Assembly (NCBI GenBank): GCA_022340545.1
Contig: JAJDNV010000019.1
Coordinates: forward strand, 1-38,956
Length of the DNA stretch: 38,956 nt
Source: Acidobacteriota bacterium
Lineage (GTDB): Bacteria > Acidobacteriota > Vicinamibacteria > Fen-336
Reading direction: 5' to 3'
Shown: piece by piece, positions 26,548 through 35,790 of the stretch
How positions within the stretch are numbered: position 1 is the stretch's first letter
How the letters are laid out: every line of letters begins with the position of its first letter
The notes under the pieces: model-generated
Database searches by the model: none
Told to the model about the DNA's origin: nothing
The model's input: the letters and a program-made list of their open reading frames with translations, nothing else
Made by a program: the position numbers and the translations under genes

Positions 26548-27594
26548 ATGACGGACTCCAGGGTCTGGCCGGACTTTCTGACCGCCGCCCGCGGGGGGAC
26601 GCCGGAGCGCGTGCCCACCGCGCTCATCGTCGACAGCCCCTGGATGCCGGGGTTCGCCGGGATGAACACCCTGGACTTCTTCCTCTATCCCGATCTGTGG
26701 CTGGACACCCATCTGAAGGTGATGGAGCGTTTCCCGGACATCGCCTTCCTGCCGGGGTTCTGGGTCGAGTACGGCATGGCCATCGAGCCGAGCGGCTACG
26801 GGTCGGCCCTCATGTGGCACTCGGACTCGCCCCCTGGCATGCGGCACCTCGACCTTCCGTTCGAGGCCTGGAAGGACCTGCCCCGGCCCGACCCGGAGAC
26901 CGACGGGCTGATGCCCCTCGCCCTGCGGCGGCTGGAGCTCCTCGAGAAGGGGGGGCTGCCGGAGCCGCACCGCATCCAGTTCGCGGCGGCTCGTGGTCCG
27001 CTCACCCTCGCGACCCATGTTCTCGGCACGACCACGTTTCTCGAGGCCACCGCCGGAGAGCCCGAGGCGGCTCACGCGGCCCTCGACGTGTTCACGGACG
27101 TCGTGCTCGCCTACCTCCGCGCGCAGGTCGAGCGGCTCCGCGAGCCGCTCGGCATCCTGCTGCTCGACGACATCCCCGGGTTGCTGTCGCCCCGCAGCTT
27201 CGAGGCGATGGCGGTGCCCTACCTGAAGCGGATCCTCGAGCCCTTTGAGGGACTGATCCGGATCTACCACAACGACACGCCCTGTCCTCACCTCCTCTCC
27301 CGAATCCGGCTCCTGCCGTTCGAGGTGTGGAACTTCAGCCACGAGATGGACATCGCCACCGTGCGGGAGGCCGTCGGGCCGGAGCTCGCCCTCCTCGGCA
27401 ACGTCGCCCCACTCGACACCCTCGCGCGGGGCACGCCGGAGCAGGTCCTGGAGGAGGCCCGGGCCTGCGTGGCGAAGGTCGCGCCTCGGGGGGCCTTCAT
27501 CCTCTCCGCCGGCGGCGGTGCCTCGCCGGGGACCCCGGGTGAGAACATCGACGCGATGGTCCGGGCCGCGAAGGAGTGGCGAGGCCGGTTGTGA
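26548..27594 (+). CDS. Uroporphyrinogen decarboxylase (URO-D) family protein lacking zinc cysteines
   Basis: A 348-residue cytoplasmic-type protein of the HemE/MtaA/CmuA superfamily. Features include GFWVEYGMAIEP near residue 70, LLLDDIPGLLSPRSFEAM, and the C-terminal GTPGENIDAM segment. Cobalamin methyltransferases of this family (such as MtaA) bind zinc through His-x-Cys and a later Gly-Cys. Here these places read HND (241-243) and GGG (322-324), so two of three ligands are missing. It is therefore not an ordinary corrinoid methyltransferase, nor is heme synthesis likely in this context. AAGGAGG six bases before the ATG gives a strong start. Lying between GH67 and GH3, it probably handles a sugar-derived compound; the reaction is unknown. 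Confidence 0.78.
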   Translation: MTDSRVWPDFLTAARGGTPERVPTALIVDSPWMPGFAGMNTLDFFLYPDLWLDTHLKVMERFPDIAFLPGFWVEYGMAIEPSGYGSALMWHSDSPPGMRHLDLPFEAWKDLPRPDPETDGLMPLALRRLELLEKGGLPEPHRIQFAAARGPLTLATHVLGTTTFLEATAGEPEAAHAALDVFTDVVLAYLRAQVERLREPLGILLLDDIPGLLSPRSFEAMAVPYLKRILEPFEGLIRIYHNDTPCPHLLSRIRLLPFEVWNFSHEMDIATVREAVGPELALLGNVAPLDTLARGTPEQVLEEARACVAKVAPRGAFILSAGGGASPGTPGENIDAMVRAAKEWRGRL

Positions 27595-27628
27595 GACAGA
27601 ATGTCGACGATTTGAACAGGAGGGAACG

Positions 27629-29869
27629 ATGATGACGACGCTCGACCAGAGGGCTGGCCGCCTCGCCGCGCTCCTGTGCGCGTGCGCGCTCGCCGGCGCG
27701 ACGACCCCCGCCCCCGCGTCTGAGACGGAGAGTGCCTCGACGTCGTTCGAGTACGCGTTCCAGAACCCCGATCTGCCCGAGGAGGAGCGCGTCAGCGACC
27801 TGATCAGCCGCATGACGCTCGAGGAGAAGATCGGCGCCCTGGGCGGGCGCGCCGAGGTGGAGCGGCTCGGCGTGAAGGGATCGCCCCACATCGAGGGCTA
27901 CCACGGCGTGGCCCAGGGCGGGCCCAGCAACTGGGGCCGCCGCAACCCCACCGCGACGACGCAGTTTCCCCAGGGCTACGGCCTGGGGGCGACCTGGGAT
28001 CCCGAGCTCGTCCGCCAGGTGGCGGCCCAGGAGGCCCAGGAGGCCCGCTACCTCTACCAGAGCGCGAAGTACAACCGCTCCGGCATCATCATTCGCGCGC
28101 CCAACGCCGATCTGGCGCGGGACCCGCGGTGGGGACGGACCGAGGAGGTGTACGGCGAGGACCCCTTCCACGTCGGCACCCTGGCCACCGCCTTCACCCG
28201 GGGCCTCCAGGGTTACCATCCCCGCTACTGGAAGGCGGCGTCGCTCCTGAAGCACTTCCTCGCCAACAGCAACGAGGACGACCGCTCCAGCTCCTCGTCC
28301 AATTTCGACGAGCGGCTGTGGCGCGAGTACTACGCGAAGCCCTTCGAGATGGCGGTGCGTGAGGGTGGCTCCCGGGCGATGATGGCCGCCTACAACGCCG
28401 TCAACGGCACCCCCGCCCACGTCCACCCCATGCTCCGGGAGATCGTGATGGACGAGTGGGGGCTCGACGGCATCATCTGCACCGACGGGGGCGGCCTCGG
28501 CCTGTTGGTGAGCGCCCACCGGGCGTTCCCGGATCTTCCTGCTGCTGCCGCCGCCTGCATCAAGGCCGGCATCAACAACTTCCTCGACCGGTACCGCGAG
28601 CCCGTCACCGAGGCGCTCGAGCGTGGCCTGATCACCGAGGCCGACCTCGACGAGGCGCTTCGGGGTCTCTTCCGGGTGTCGATCCGCCTCGGCCTGCTCG
28701 ATCCCCCCGAACGCGTCCCCTGGGCCGCGATCGGCGCTCCCGAGGACCCCGAGCCGTGGAACCAGCCCGAGACGAAGGCCTTCGTCCGCAAGGTCACGCA
28801 GCAGTCAATCGTGCTTCTAAAGAACTCCGCCGGTCTCCTGCCCCTGGACCGCGCCAAGGTCGACACCATCGGGGTCATCGGCCCCCTGTCGAACACGGTC
28901 CTGCTCGACTGGTATTCGGGCACGCCGCCCTACACCGTCTCTCCCCGCGAGGGGATCGAGGACGTCGCGAACCCCGCACCCTTCGGGTCGGGCCACCGGG
29001 TCGGCGTCAGCTGGGTGGGCGACATGAGCGACGCGGCCGTTCAGATGGCGCGAGACCGGGACGTGGCCGTCGTCTGCGTGGGCAGCCACCCGGAGGGCAA
29101 CGCAGGGTGGGGGGTGGTCACATCGCCGAGCGAGGGCAAGGAGGCGGTGGATCGCAAGGCGATCACGCTGCCCCCCGGCCAGGAGGAGTTCGTCCGCCGG
29201 GTGATCGAGGCGAACCCCAACACCGTGGTCGTCCTCATCGCCAGCTTCCCGGTGGCCCTTCCCTGGGCCGCGGAGCACGCCACGACCATCGTCCACATGA
29301 CCCACAACAGCCAGGAGCTCGGACACGCCCTCGGGGACGTCCTCTTCGGGGACGCCGAACCCGGCGGCCGCCTCGCCCAGACCTGGCCTCGCTCCCTCGA
29401 GCAGCTCCCCCCGATGATGGACTACGACATCCGCCACGGAAGGACCTACATGTACTTCGAGGGTGAGCCGCAGTACCCCTTCGGCCACGGGCTGAGCTAC
29501 ACGACGTTCGCCTATGCCAACCTCGCGACGGCCTCGCCCACGGTGACGCCGGAGGGGGCGGTCGTTGCGAGCGTGGACGTGACGAACACCGGCGAGCGGG
29601 CCGGGGAGGACGTCGTGCAGCTCTACGTGCGCTACCCTGAGTCGAAGGTCTCACGGCCCCTCAAGCAGCTACGGGGCTTCCGGCGGGTCCATCTCGAGCC
29701 GGGCGAGACGAAGACCGTGACCCTGCGCCTCCCGGCCTCCGATCTCAGCTACTGGGACGGCGAACAGAAGGGCTGGGTGGTGGAGCCCGGGCCCGTCGAG
29801 CTGCTCGTCGGCCGCTCCTCGGCGGACGCCGACCTCACTCTTCGAAAGACAGTCACCGTGAACCCATGA
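27629..29869 (+). CDS. GH3 beta-glycosidase (xylosidase/glucosidase type), exported, copy 1
   Basis: A 746-residue enzyme with a signal peptide (LAALLCACALAGATTPAPAS). The GH3 N-terminal barrel contains NADLARDPRWGR and KHFLANS, with the nucleophile Asp286 in ICTDGGG. The second alpha/beta domain has SIVLLKNSAGLLPL and the DRKAITLPPGQ segment near the likely acid/base glutamate. A fibronectin-III-like domain (EDVVQLYVRY, LRGFRRVHLEPGETK) ends the protein. It would release xylose or glucose from oligosaccharide ends. AGGAGG precedes the ATG. It is paralogous to the second GH3 downstream, and its stop overlaps a 33-codon ORF. Confidence 0.95.
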   Translation: MMTTLDQRAGRLAALLCACALAGATTPAPASETESASTSFEYAFQNPDLPEEERVSDLISRMTLEEKIGALGGRAEVERLGVKGSPHIEGYHGVAQGGPSNWGRRNPTATTQFPQGYGLGATWDPELVRQVAAQEAQEARYLYQSAKYNRSGIIIRAPNADLARDPRWGRTEEVYGEDPFHVGTLATAFTRGLQGYHPRYWKAASLLKHFLANSNEDDRSSSSSNFDERLWREYYAKPFEMAVREGGSRAMMAAYNAVNGTPAHVHPMLREIVMDEWGLDGIICTDGGGLGLLVSAHRAFPDLPAAAAACIKAGINNFLDRYREPVTEALERGLITEADLDEALRGLFRVSIRLGLLDPPERVPWAAIGAPEDPEPWNQPETKAFVRKVTQQSIVLLKNSAGLLPLDRAKVDTIGVIGPLSNTVLLDWYSGTPPYTVSPREGIEDVANPAPFGSGHRVGVSWVGDMSDAAVQMARDRDVAVVCVGSHPEGNAGWGVVTSPSEGKEAVDRKAITLPPGQEEFVRRVIEANPNTVVVLIASFPVALPWAAEHATTIVHMTHNSQELGHALGDVLFGDAEPGGRLAQTWPRSLEQLPPMMDYDIRHGRTYMYFEGEPQYPFGHGLSYTTFAYANLATASPTVTPEGAVVASVDVTNTGERAGEDVVQLYVRYPESKVSRPLKQLRGFRRVHLEPGETKTVTLRLPASDLSYWDGEQKGWVVEPGPVELLVGRSSADADLTLRKTVTVNP

Positions 29870-29967
29870 AGAGAGTCGCGCTCCTGCTGGACGACGACGG
29901 GCAGGCCCTGGTGACCCGCGGAGAGCTGGTGTCTCTTCCGCCGGGGGAGACGCTCGCTAGGAAGTAG
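29866..29967 (+). CDS. Possible 33-residue small protein
   Basis: The ATG overlaps the GH3 stop (ATGA), typical of coupled genes, and the frame runs 33 codons to TAG. The peptide starts MKRVALLLDDDGQALVT and ends ETLARK; it has no membrane segment. No ribosome site of its own is visible, though reinitiation after GH3 would not need one. It could be a real small protein, a remnant of a lost gene's C-terminus, or chance. I do not recognise it. Confidence 0.3.
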   Translation: MKRVALLLDDDGQALVTRGELVSLPPGETLARK

Positions 29968-30007
29968 CGGCCCCGAAGACGGCCGGGAAATGAAAGAATG
30001 CACGGCC

Positions 30008-31507
30008 ATGAGAACGATCATCGCCGTGTTCCTGCTCGTGTTTCCGAGCGCGGCCGCGGCCGCGCCGCCGGCACTGCCCCGCAGCACCCCCGAGGCCCAG
30101 GGGATTCCCTCCTCCACCATCCTCGCCTTCGTCGAAGCGGCGGAGGAGGGCATCGACGCCCTGCACAGCCTCATGATCCTGCGCCACGGCCAGGTGGTGG
30201 CCGAAGGCTGGTGGGAGCCCTACCGCCGCGAGGATCCCCACGTCCTCTTCTCGCTCTCGAAGAGCTTCACATCGACCGGGATTGGCCTCGCGGTGGCCGA
30301 GGGGCGGTTGAGCATCGACGACACCGTCCTCTCCTTCTTCCCCGAGGACGCCCCGGAGGAGCCCTCCGACAACTTGAAGGCCATGCGGGTCCGGGACCTG
30401 TTGTCGATGTCGACCGGTCACCACGCGGAGGACATCGCTTCGTTCTCCTACATGCCCCCCGGCCGCATCCGGGCCTTCCTGGCCCTGCCGGTGGCCCACA
30501 AGCCCGGCACGCACTTCGTCTACAACACCCCCGCCTCCTACATGCTGTCGGCCATCGTCCAGAAGGTGTCGGGCACGACGCTGGTCGACTACCTGGGTCC
30601 CCGTCTCTTCGAGCCGCTGGGGATCAACAGCCCGAAATGGGACGCGAGCGCGGACGGCGTCTCCCTGGGCGGCTTCGGGTTGAGCGTGACGACGGAGGAC
30701 ATTGCGCGCTTCGGTCAGCTCTACCTGCAGAGGGGCCGCTGGCAGGGTCGGCAGCTCCTGCCCGCCGAGTGGGTGGAGGCAGCCACGGCCCGCCAGGTCT
30801 CGAACGGCTCGAAGCCAGACAGCGACTGGGAGCAGGGCTACGGGTATCAGTTCTGGCGCTGCCGCCACGGCGTCTACCGCGGCGACGGGGCCTTTGGCCA
30901 GTTCTGCATCGTCCTGCCCGAGCAGGACGCGGTCATCGCTATCACCAGCGGGGTCCGGGACCTGCAGGCGGTGCTGGACCTCGTCTGGGAGCACCTCCTC
31001 GCCGGGATGGAGACAGGGTCCCTGCCGCCTGACGGGCGAGGACACGCTGGCCTGGAGGAGAAGCTGCACAAGCTCCGCCTCCGGCCGCCCGAGGGCCGGC
31101 CGACCTCCCCCCGAGCCAGCGAGGTCTCGGGAAGGATCTACCGGTTGCCCGAGAACGACGGCCCCTTCGAGGCCGTGGGTCTGGACGTTGGCGACGCCAC
31201 ATCGCTGATCCTGCGGAGCGGTGGCCAGGACAGGCGCCTCGTCTGCGGCACCAGCGAATGGCGCCGGGGGGGCACGCTGCCTCTCACCGGCCGGCTCTTC
31301 GACGGCGGCGACGAGCCGGTGGCCGCGAGCGGCGCCTGGACCGACGACGACACCTACTCCGTCCAGGCCTGCTTCTTCGAGACCCCGTTTTGCGCCACCT
31401 TCAGCCTCGAGTTTGCCGGTGACATCCTGCTCTTCGAGCACGGGATGAACGTCGGTTTTGGAGCGACAACGAAGCGGCCCCTGCTCGTGGGTCGCCAGGA
31501 ACCCTAG
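30008..31507 (+). CDS. Exported serine hydrolase of the beta-lactamase/D-peptidase family
   Basis: A 499-residue protein with a signal peptide (TIIAVFLLVFPSAAAAA). The class C beta-lactamase-like fold is shown by SLSK with nucleophile Ser82 and Lys85, by the Tyr172 region FVYNTPASYMLS, and by LGGFGLSVTTEDIARFG. The C-terminal ~140 residues form a beta-rich extra domain (from RIYRLPENDGP), as in related proteins with DUF3471-like tails. Family members include esterases, transesterases and D-aminopeptidases; between two GH3 genes, a carbohydrate esterase (for example acetyl or feruloyl removal) is plausible but unproven. The ATG at 30008 gives the cleanest signal peptide; an in-frame ATG at 29990 would add six residues. 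Confidence 0.84.
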   Translation: MRTIIAVFLLVFPSAAAAAPPALPRSTPEAQGIPSSTILAFVEAAEEGIDALHSLMILRHGQVVAEGWWEPYRREDPHVLFSLSKSFTSTGIGLAVAEGRLSIDDTVLSFFPEDAPEEPSDNLKAMRVRDLLSMSTGHHAEDIASFSYMPPGRIRAFLALPVAHKPGTHFVYNTPASYMLSAIVQKVSGTTLVDYLGPRLFEPLGINSPKWDASADGVSLGGFGLSVTTEDIARFGQLYLQRGRWQGRQLLPAEWVEAATARQVSNGSKPDSDWEQGYGYQFWRCRHGVYRGDGAFGQFCIVLPEQDAVIAITSGVRDLQAVLDLVWEHLLAGMETGSLPPDGRGHAGLEEKLHKLRLRPPEGRPTSPRASEVSGRIYRLPENDGPFEAVGLDVGDATSLILRSGGQDRRLVCGTSEWRRGGTLPLTGRLFDGGDEPVAASGAWTDDDTYSVQACFFETPFCATFSLEFAGDILLFEHGMNVGFGATTKRPLLVGRQEP

Positions 31508-31529
31508 GTCGATCTCGGAGGAAGGAACG

Positions 31530-33713
31530 ATGAGGATGACCCCGTTTGGACTGGCTGGCCTACTTCTATGTGGGGCAGCCTCGGCCTCCGCACAGACCCA
31601 GTACCCGTTCCAGGACCCGAACCTGCCCGTCGAGCAGCGGATCACGAACATCCTGTCGCTCATGACACTCGACGAGAAGATCGCCGTCCTGCGAACGGAC
31701 AGCGGCGTGCCCCGACTCCAGATTCCCAACGCCGGCCGCTCGGAGGGGATCCACGGCCTGGTGCAGCGGCGCCTTGGGGGCGGCGGACCCGGCCCCGCGC
31801 CGGAGCCGATCCCCACGACGCAGTTCGCACAGGTCGCCGGCATGGGTCGAACCTGGGACAAGAAGCTGATCCGCCGCGCCGGCGAGGTGCAGGGCCGGGA
31901 GGCCCGCTGGATCTACAACAGCGAGAAGTACAAGCGCTATCCGCTCGTCGTCTGGGGACCCAACGCCGACCTCGCCCGGGATCCCCGCTGGGGGCGCATC
32001 GACGAGTCCTACGGAGAGGATGCGTTCTTCGTCGGCACGATGTCCACCGCGTTCGTCCACGGCATGCAGGGCGACCATCCCCGATACTGGCGGGTGGCCT
32101 CACTCCTCAAGCACTTCCTCGCGAACAGCAACGAGAACCGCCGCTATGGCTCGAGCTCGGGCTTCGACGTGCGCTTGATGCGTGAGTACTACTCGGCGTC
32201 CTTCCGCATGGCGTTCGTCGATGGCGGCGCCCGGTCCTACATGTCGGCCTACAACGCGTGGAACGGCGTGCCGATGACCATCCACCCGATGCTGAAGGAC
32301 GTGGTCGCGGGGGAGTGGGGCGTCGACGGCATCGTCTCGACCGACGCCGGCTCCGTCAGCAATCTGGTCACGAAGCACAAGTACTACCCGAACAAGAAGG
32401 AGGCCGTGGCCGCCTGCATCAAGATCGGCGTCAACCAGTTCCTCGACAGCTACCAGGACGAGCTCCGGGCCGCCCTCGCCGAGAACCTCGTCTCTGAAGC
32501 CGACATCGACGCCGCGCTACGGGGCAAGTACCGCACCGTGATCAAGCTGGGGCTGCTGGACCCACCGTCGATGGTGCCCTACGCCACGAACGAATCCGAC
32601 GAGGAGCCCTGGCTTTCGGAGGCCCACAAGAACGTGGCCCTCCAGGTGGCACGCGAGAGCGTCGTGCTGCTGAAGAACGCGGACGACCTCCTGCCGCTTC
32701 GCCGCGACACGGTGAAGTCGATCGCGGTCTTCGGCTTCCGCGCCAACAGCGTGCTCCTGGGCCTGTACAGCGGCGAGCCCCCGTACCGCGTCACGCCGAT
32801 GGAGGGCCTCCGGAAGAAGGCCGGCGACGGGATCGAGCTGCGCACGGGCGGCTTCTTCGGTAGCACGGCCGCGATCGCGGAGGCGGCGGATGTCGCCATC
32901 GTCTTCGCGGGGAACGACCCCACCTGCAACCGGCGGAACATCGTCTCCGGCTTCATGCTCGACGACTCGTGGTGTGAGACGCCCAGCGATGGCATGGAGA
33001 ACTCGGACCGCAAGTCGCTCTCTCTCCCGGACGAGGAGCTGATCCGGCAGGTCCACGCCGCCAACCCCCGGACGATCGTCGTTCTGCTCGCGGATTTTCC
33101 GTACGCCGTCAACTGGTCGAAGGAGAACGTGCCGGCAATCCTGCTGATGAGCCAGAACGCTCAGGAGGCCGGAACCGCCATTGCCGACGTGCTCTTCGGC
33201 GACTACAACCCCGCGGGGCGGCTGGTGGTGACCTGGCCCAGGTCGCTCGAGCAGCTGCCCCCGATGATGGACTATGACCTCCGGCACGGACGCACCTACA
33301 TGTACCTCGAGGACGAGCCGCTCTTCCCGTTCGGTTTCGGCCTGAGCTACACGACCTTCGCCTACACCAACCTCAAGGCGAGCGGTCCGCAGATGCGGCC
33401 CGACGGCGAGATCACGGTCAGCTTCGATCTCGAGAACACCGGCACCCGGGCCGGGGACGAGGTCGTGCAGCTCTACGTCAAGCACGAGAGCTCGAAGGTC
33501 GAGCGCCCGATCAAGGAGCTGCGCGGCTTCGAGCGCGTGACCCTCCAGCCCGGGGAGACGAAGACCGTCCAGATGAAGCTGCGGGCAGAGTCGCTGGCCT
33601 ACTGGGATGAAACGGCCGACCGATTCGTCGTCGAGGACGGACCGGTGAGGCTGATGATCGGCGGCTCCTCCTCGGATGTGAAGCTCGAGGCAACCATTAT
33701 CGTCGCGCGGTGA
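31530..33713 (+). CDS. GH3 beta-glycosidase, exported, copy 2
   Basis: A 727-residue enzyme with a signal peptide (PFGLAGLLLCGAASASA). It shares with copy 1 the blocks NADLARDPRWGR, SLLKHFLANSNE and TWPRSLEQLPPMMDY, and the fibronectin-III-like tail. The nucleophile is Asp272 in VSTDAGS. It differs in the substrate-facing loops: a Gly/Pro-rich insert after EGIHGLVQRR, and an insert with two cysteines (DPTCNRR, DSWCETP) before the DRKSLSLP segment, where the acid/base glutamate is expected. A different sugar or linkage is likely, for example xylose against glucose. GGAGGAAGG precedes the ATG. It closes the plus-strand operon. Confidence 0.94.
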   Translation: MRMTPFGLAGLLLCGAASASAQTQYPFQDPNLPVEQRITNILSLMTLDEKIAVLRTDSGVPRLQIPNAGRSEGIHGLVQRRLGGGGPGPAPEPIPTTQFAQVAGMGRTWDKKLIRRAGEVQGREARWIYNSEKYKRYPLVVWGPNADLARDPRWGRIDESYGEDAFFVGTMSTAFVHGMQGDHPRYWRVASLLKHFLANSNENRRYGSSSGFDVRLMREYYSASFRMAFVDGGARSYMSAYNAWNGVPMTIHPMLKDVVAGEWGVDGIVSTDAGSVSNLVTKHKYYPNKKEAVAACIKIGVNQFLDSYQDELRAALAENLVSEADIDAALRGKYRTVIKLGLLDPPSMVPYATNESDEEPWLSEAHKNVALQVARESVVLLKNADDLLPLRRDTVKSIAVFGFRANSVLLGLYSGEPPYRVTPMEGLRKKAGDGIELRTGGFFGSTAAIAEAADVAIVFAGNDPTCNRRNIVSGFMLDDSWCETPSDGMENSDRKSLSLPDEELIRQVHAANPRTIVVLLADFPYAVNWSKENVPAILLMSQNAQEAGTAIADVLFGDYNPAGRLVVTWPRSLEQLPPMMDYDLRHGRTYMYLEDEPLFPFGFGLSYTTFAYTNLKASGPQMRPDGEITVSFDLENTGTRAGDEVVQLYVKHESSKVERPIKELRGFERVTLQPGETKTVQMKLRAESLAYWDETADRFVVEDGPVRLMIGGSSSDVKLEATIIVAR

Positions 33714-33892
33714 CAAGACCGACGAACACCGGATGCCCGCATCCCCGGGTGGGGGCAGAACCGCCGGAGAACGCCGAAGAGAGCTGACCGACCGCGAGGG
33801 CCGCGCACCGCTTTCGCCAGCAGCTCGTCTGATCCGACGGGCGAACGGCTCATGATTCCTGGGCGGCGCGCTCGATCAGCACCTCTTCCGGC

Positions 33893-35779
33893 CTACTCCC
33901 TCGCGAAGGCCCGGTACGAATGGGGCTGGACCGGCACCTTGATCCTGGTCCTGCCCGCATCGGGCGGGCGGAACCGGCCCTGACCCTCGGGGACCGTCTC
34001 CCCGGTGAGCACCTCGCCGGTCTCGAGGTCGCGGAGGCCCTTCGTCGCGGGCGGGGCCACGATACTGACCTCAGAGCCCTGATCCCGGAAGGACTCCACG
34101 ATGAGGGTGTCGTTGTCGTACAGGAACAGTGACACCTCCGCCGGTCCGTCCATCCGGAGGTCCAGCCCCTGTGTCGCGATCCGGCGGATCGTGTTGAGGG
34201 CCTGCTCGGGCAGGGCGTAGAGGTCCGCGAAGTTGTCGGGGATCGTCCAGACGTACAGGTGCGCCCCGGCGTAGTCGGCGTCGTGGAGGAGCGGCCATCC
34301 CATGGGACCGTCGACGGCGTCGATCAGGGACCACGAGTCGTTCGTGAAGTAGCGGAGCTGCGGGATCAGGATCTTCTTCCGGGCCATCACCGGCTCGCCC
34401 CAGCCCGCCCGGAAGCCCTCCACCAGCGCACGCTGCTCAAGCACCTCGAGCTCGACGATCTGCTCGATCCCCTGGCCCTCGAGGGCGTTCAGCAGCCCGG
34501 AGGTGATCATGACGTTCTTCCCGGCTCGCAGCTGGCCCTCGATCTTGGGGACGATGTCGGGGTCGTGCTTCGCGGCCTCGGTGAGGAGCACCAACGGTGC
34601 CTCGGTCGGGAACTGGGGCTGGAGGTCGATGGGGACTCCCACCATGCCCATGAAGTTGTGAAGGAAATCCTCTCCGGTCGAATGGTAGGGCTTGTAGCTC
34701 GCGACGCCCAGCGGCTGACCCAGCTTCCCGATGACGGGGTCGATCTTCTCCAGCGACCAGCCCGCCACACGGGCCACCGTCAGCTCGGGCGCGAAGGACC
34801 CGTCCTCCTTCCTGAACGGGCCGACCACGGCGTCGAAATCGAGGCTGGTCCCCTGGCCCTGCCAGGGGGCGCGGTGCCTCTCCTGGACCGGGATCTGCAT
34901 CTGGCGGAAGTCGAAGAGGGTGATCTCCGGGGATTTCGCGAAGAGGGTGAGCCACAGCTGCTCGGCGTAGCGGTCGAGGTAGCGCATGCCCCCGGTGTCG
35001 ACCCAGCCGCCGGCGTTGTGGCCCGGGCGCAGGTTCTCGAGATAGCGCCAGATCTGGTAGCCGTGGTACTGCTGCAGATGCTGCGCGCTGCGGGTCGCGT
35101 CCCGGGTCTCGGTGCCGGTGTACATCGCGTCGAAGATCTGGGGCTGGGTCTCGAGGTTGAAGCCGAGGCCGTGGAAGTGGTCGTACCAGTTCGGGTACTT
35201 GATGATCACCTTGACGTTGGGATTCACCTTCCGGGCGGGCGCCAGGATGACGTTACGGGCCGCCTCGTCGAGGAGGGCCAGACGGTACTCGGTCCAGCTC
35301 CGATCGCCCCTGGCCTCGATCTCGACCTCGGACTTGCAGCTCGTGAAGAAGAAATCGTCGAGGATGACCTCGTCGAAGTGCCGGGCGGTGTGCTCCACGA
35401 CCTTCTGCACCCACGCGCGGTGCTCCGGGTCGCTGTAGCAAAAGGTCTCGAAACGGTTTCTCTCGTCGATCGTGAGGGTGATTCCCCCCGCCGTCTCGAT
35501 GCCACGGTCGGCGAAGAACTGCTTCGCCTTCTCCAGGGTCTCCGAGTCAACCAGGATCTTGTCCCGGTGGGTCTCGAGGTACATCTTGGAGACCGCGAGG
35601 TGCCTCTCCATGACCTCGAAGCGCGTCCGGAGCCAGTCGAGGTCGGCCATCTCGCGCACCTCGTAGGCCCGGGCGTAGATCGCGGCGTCGAAGTGAGCGT
35701 AGCCGTCGGCCGCGCCGCCGCCTGCCGGCAGCAGCAGCCCCAGAGCCGTGACGCCAACCAGTGCCGTCCTCACGCGCAT
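33893..35779 (-). CDS. Exported protein of unknown family, putative TIM-barrel glycosidase
   Basis: A 628-residue protein I cannot assign to a named family. It has a signal peptide (TALVGVTALGLLLPAGGGAA). The N-terminal ~380 residues show alternating strands and helices with acidic strand ends, as in TIM-barrel hydrolases: VILDDFFFTSC, NVKVIIKYPNWYDHFHGLGF and DAMYTGTETRD. Candidate catalytic acids would be in LDD and TGTE. Residues about 400-500 (APLVLLTEAAKHDPD, GKNVMITSGLLNAL) resemble the flavodoxin-like trimerisation domain of GH42 enzymes, and a beta-sandwich ends the protein. GAGGAG before the ATG at 35777-35779 sets the start. It follows the TolB-like gene by 11 bases. Confidence 0.62.
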   Translation of the reverse strand: MRVRTALVGVTALGLLLPAGGGAADGYAHFDAAIYARAYEVREMADLDWLRTRFEVMERHLAVSKMYLETHRDKILVDSETLEKAKQFFADRGIETAGGITLTIDERNRFETFCYSDPEHRAWVQKVVEHTARHFDEVILDDFFFTSCKSEVEIEARGDRSWTEYRLALLDEAARNVILAPARKVNPNVKVIIKYPNWYDHFHGLGFNLETQPQIFDAMYTGTETRDATRSAQHLQQYHGYQIWRYLENLRPGHNAGGWVDTGGMRYLDRYAEQLWLTLFAKSPEITLFDFRQMQIPVQERHRAPWQGQGTSLDFDAVVGPFRKEDGSFAPELTVARVAGWSLEKIDPVIGKLGQPLGVASYKPYHSTGEDFLHNFMGMVGVPIDLQPQFPTEAPLVLLTEAAKHDPDIVPKIEGQLRAGKNVMITSGLLNALEGQGIEQIVELEVLEQRALVEGFRAGWGEPVMARKKILIPQLRYFTNDSWSLIDAVDGPMGWPLLHDADYAGAHLYVWTIPDNFADLYALPEQALNTIRRIATQGLDLRMDGPAEVSLFLYDNDTLIVESFRDQGSEVSIVAPPATKGLRDLETGEVLTGETVPEGQGRFRPPDAGRTRIKVPVQPHSYRAFARE

Positions 35780-35790
35780 GGGCGTCTCCT

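Noticed and set aside
26548-27594. Calling the URO-D family gene hemE or a cobalamin methyltransferase
   Set aside because: No other heme gene is near, and the Cys residues of the methyltransferase zinc site are absent.
33714-33892. A possible terminator or small gene in the gap between convergent GH3 and unknown genes
   Set aside because: Only weak C/G-rich pairings without a T-tract, and no ORF with a ribosome site.
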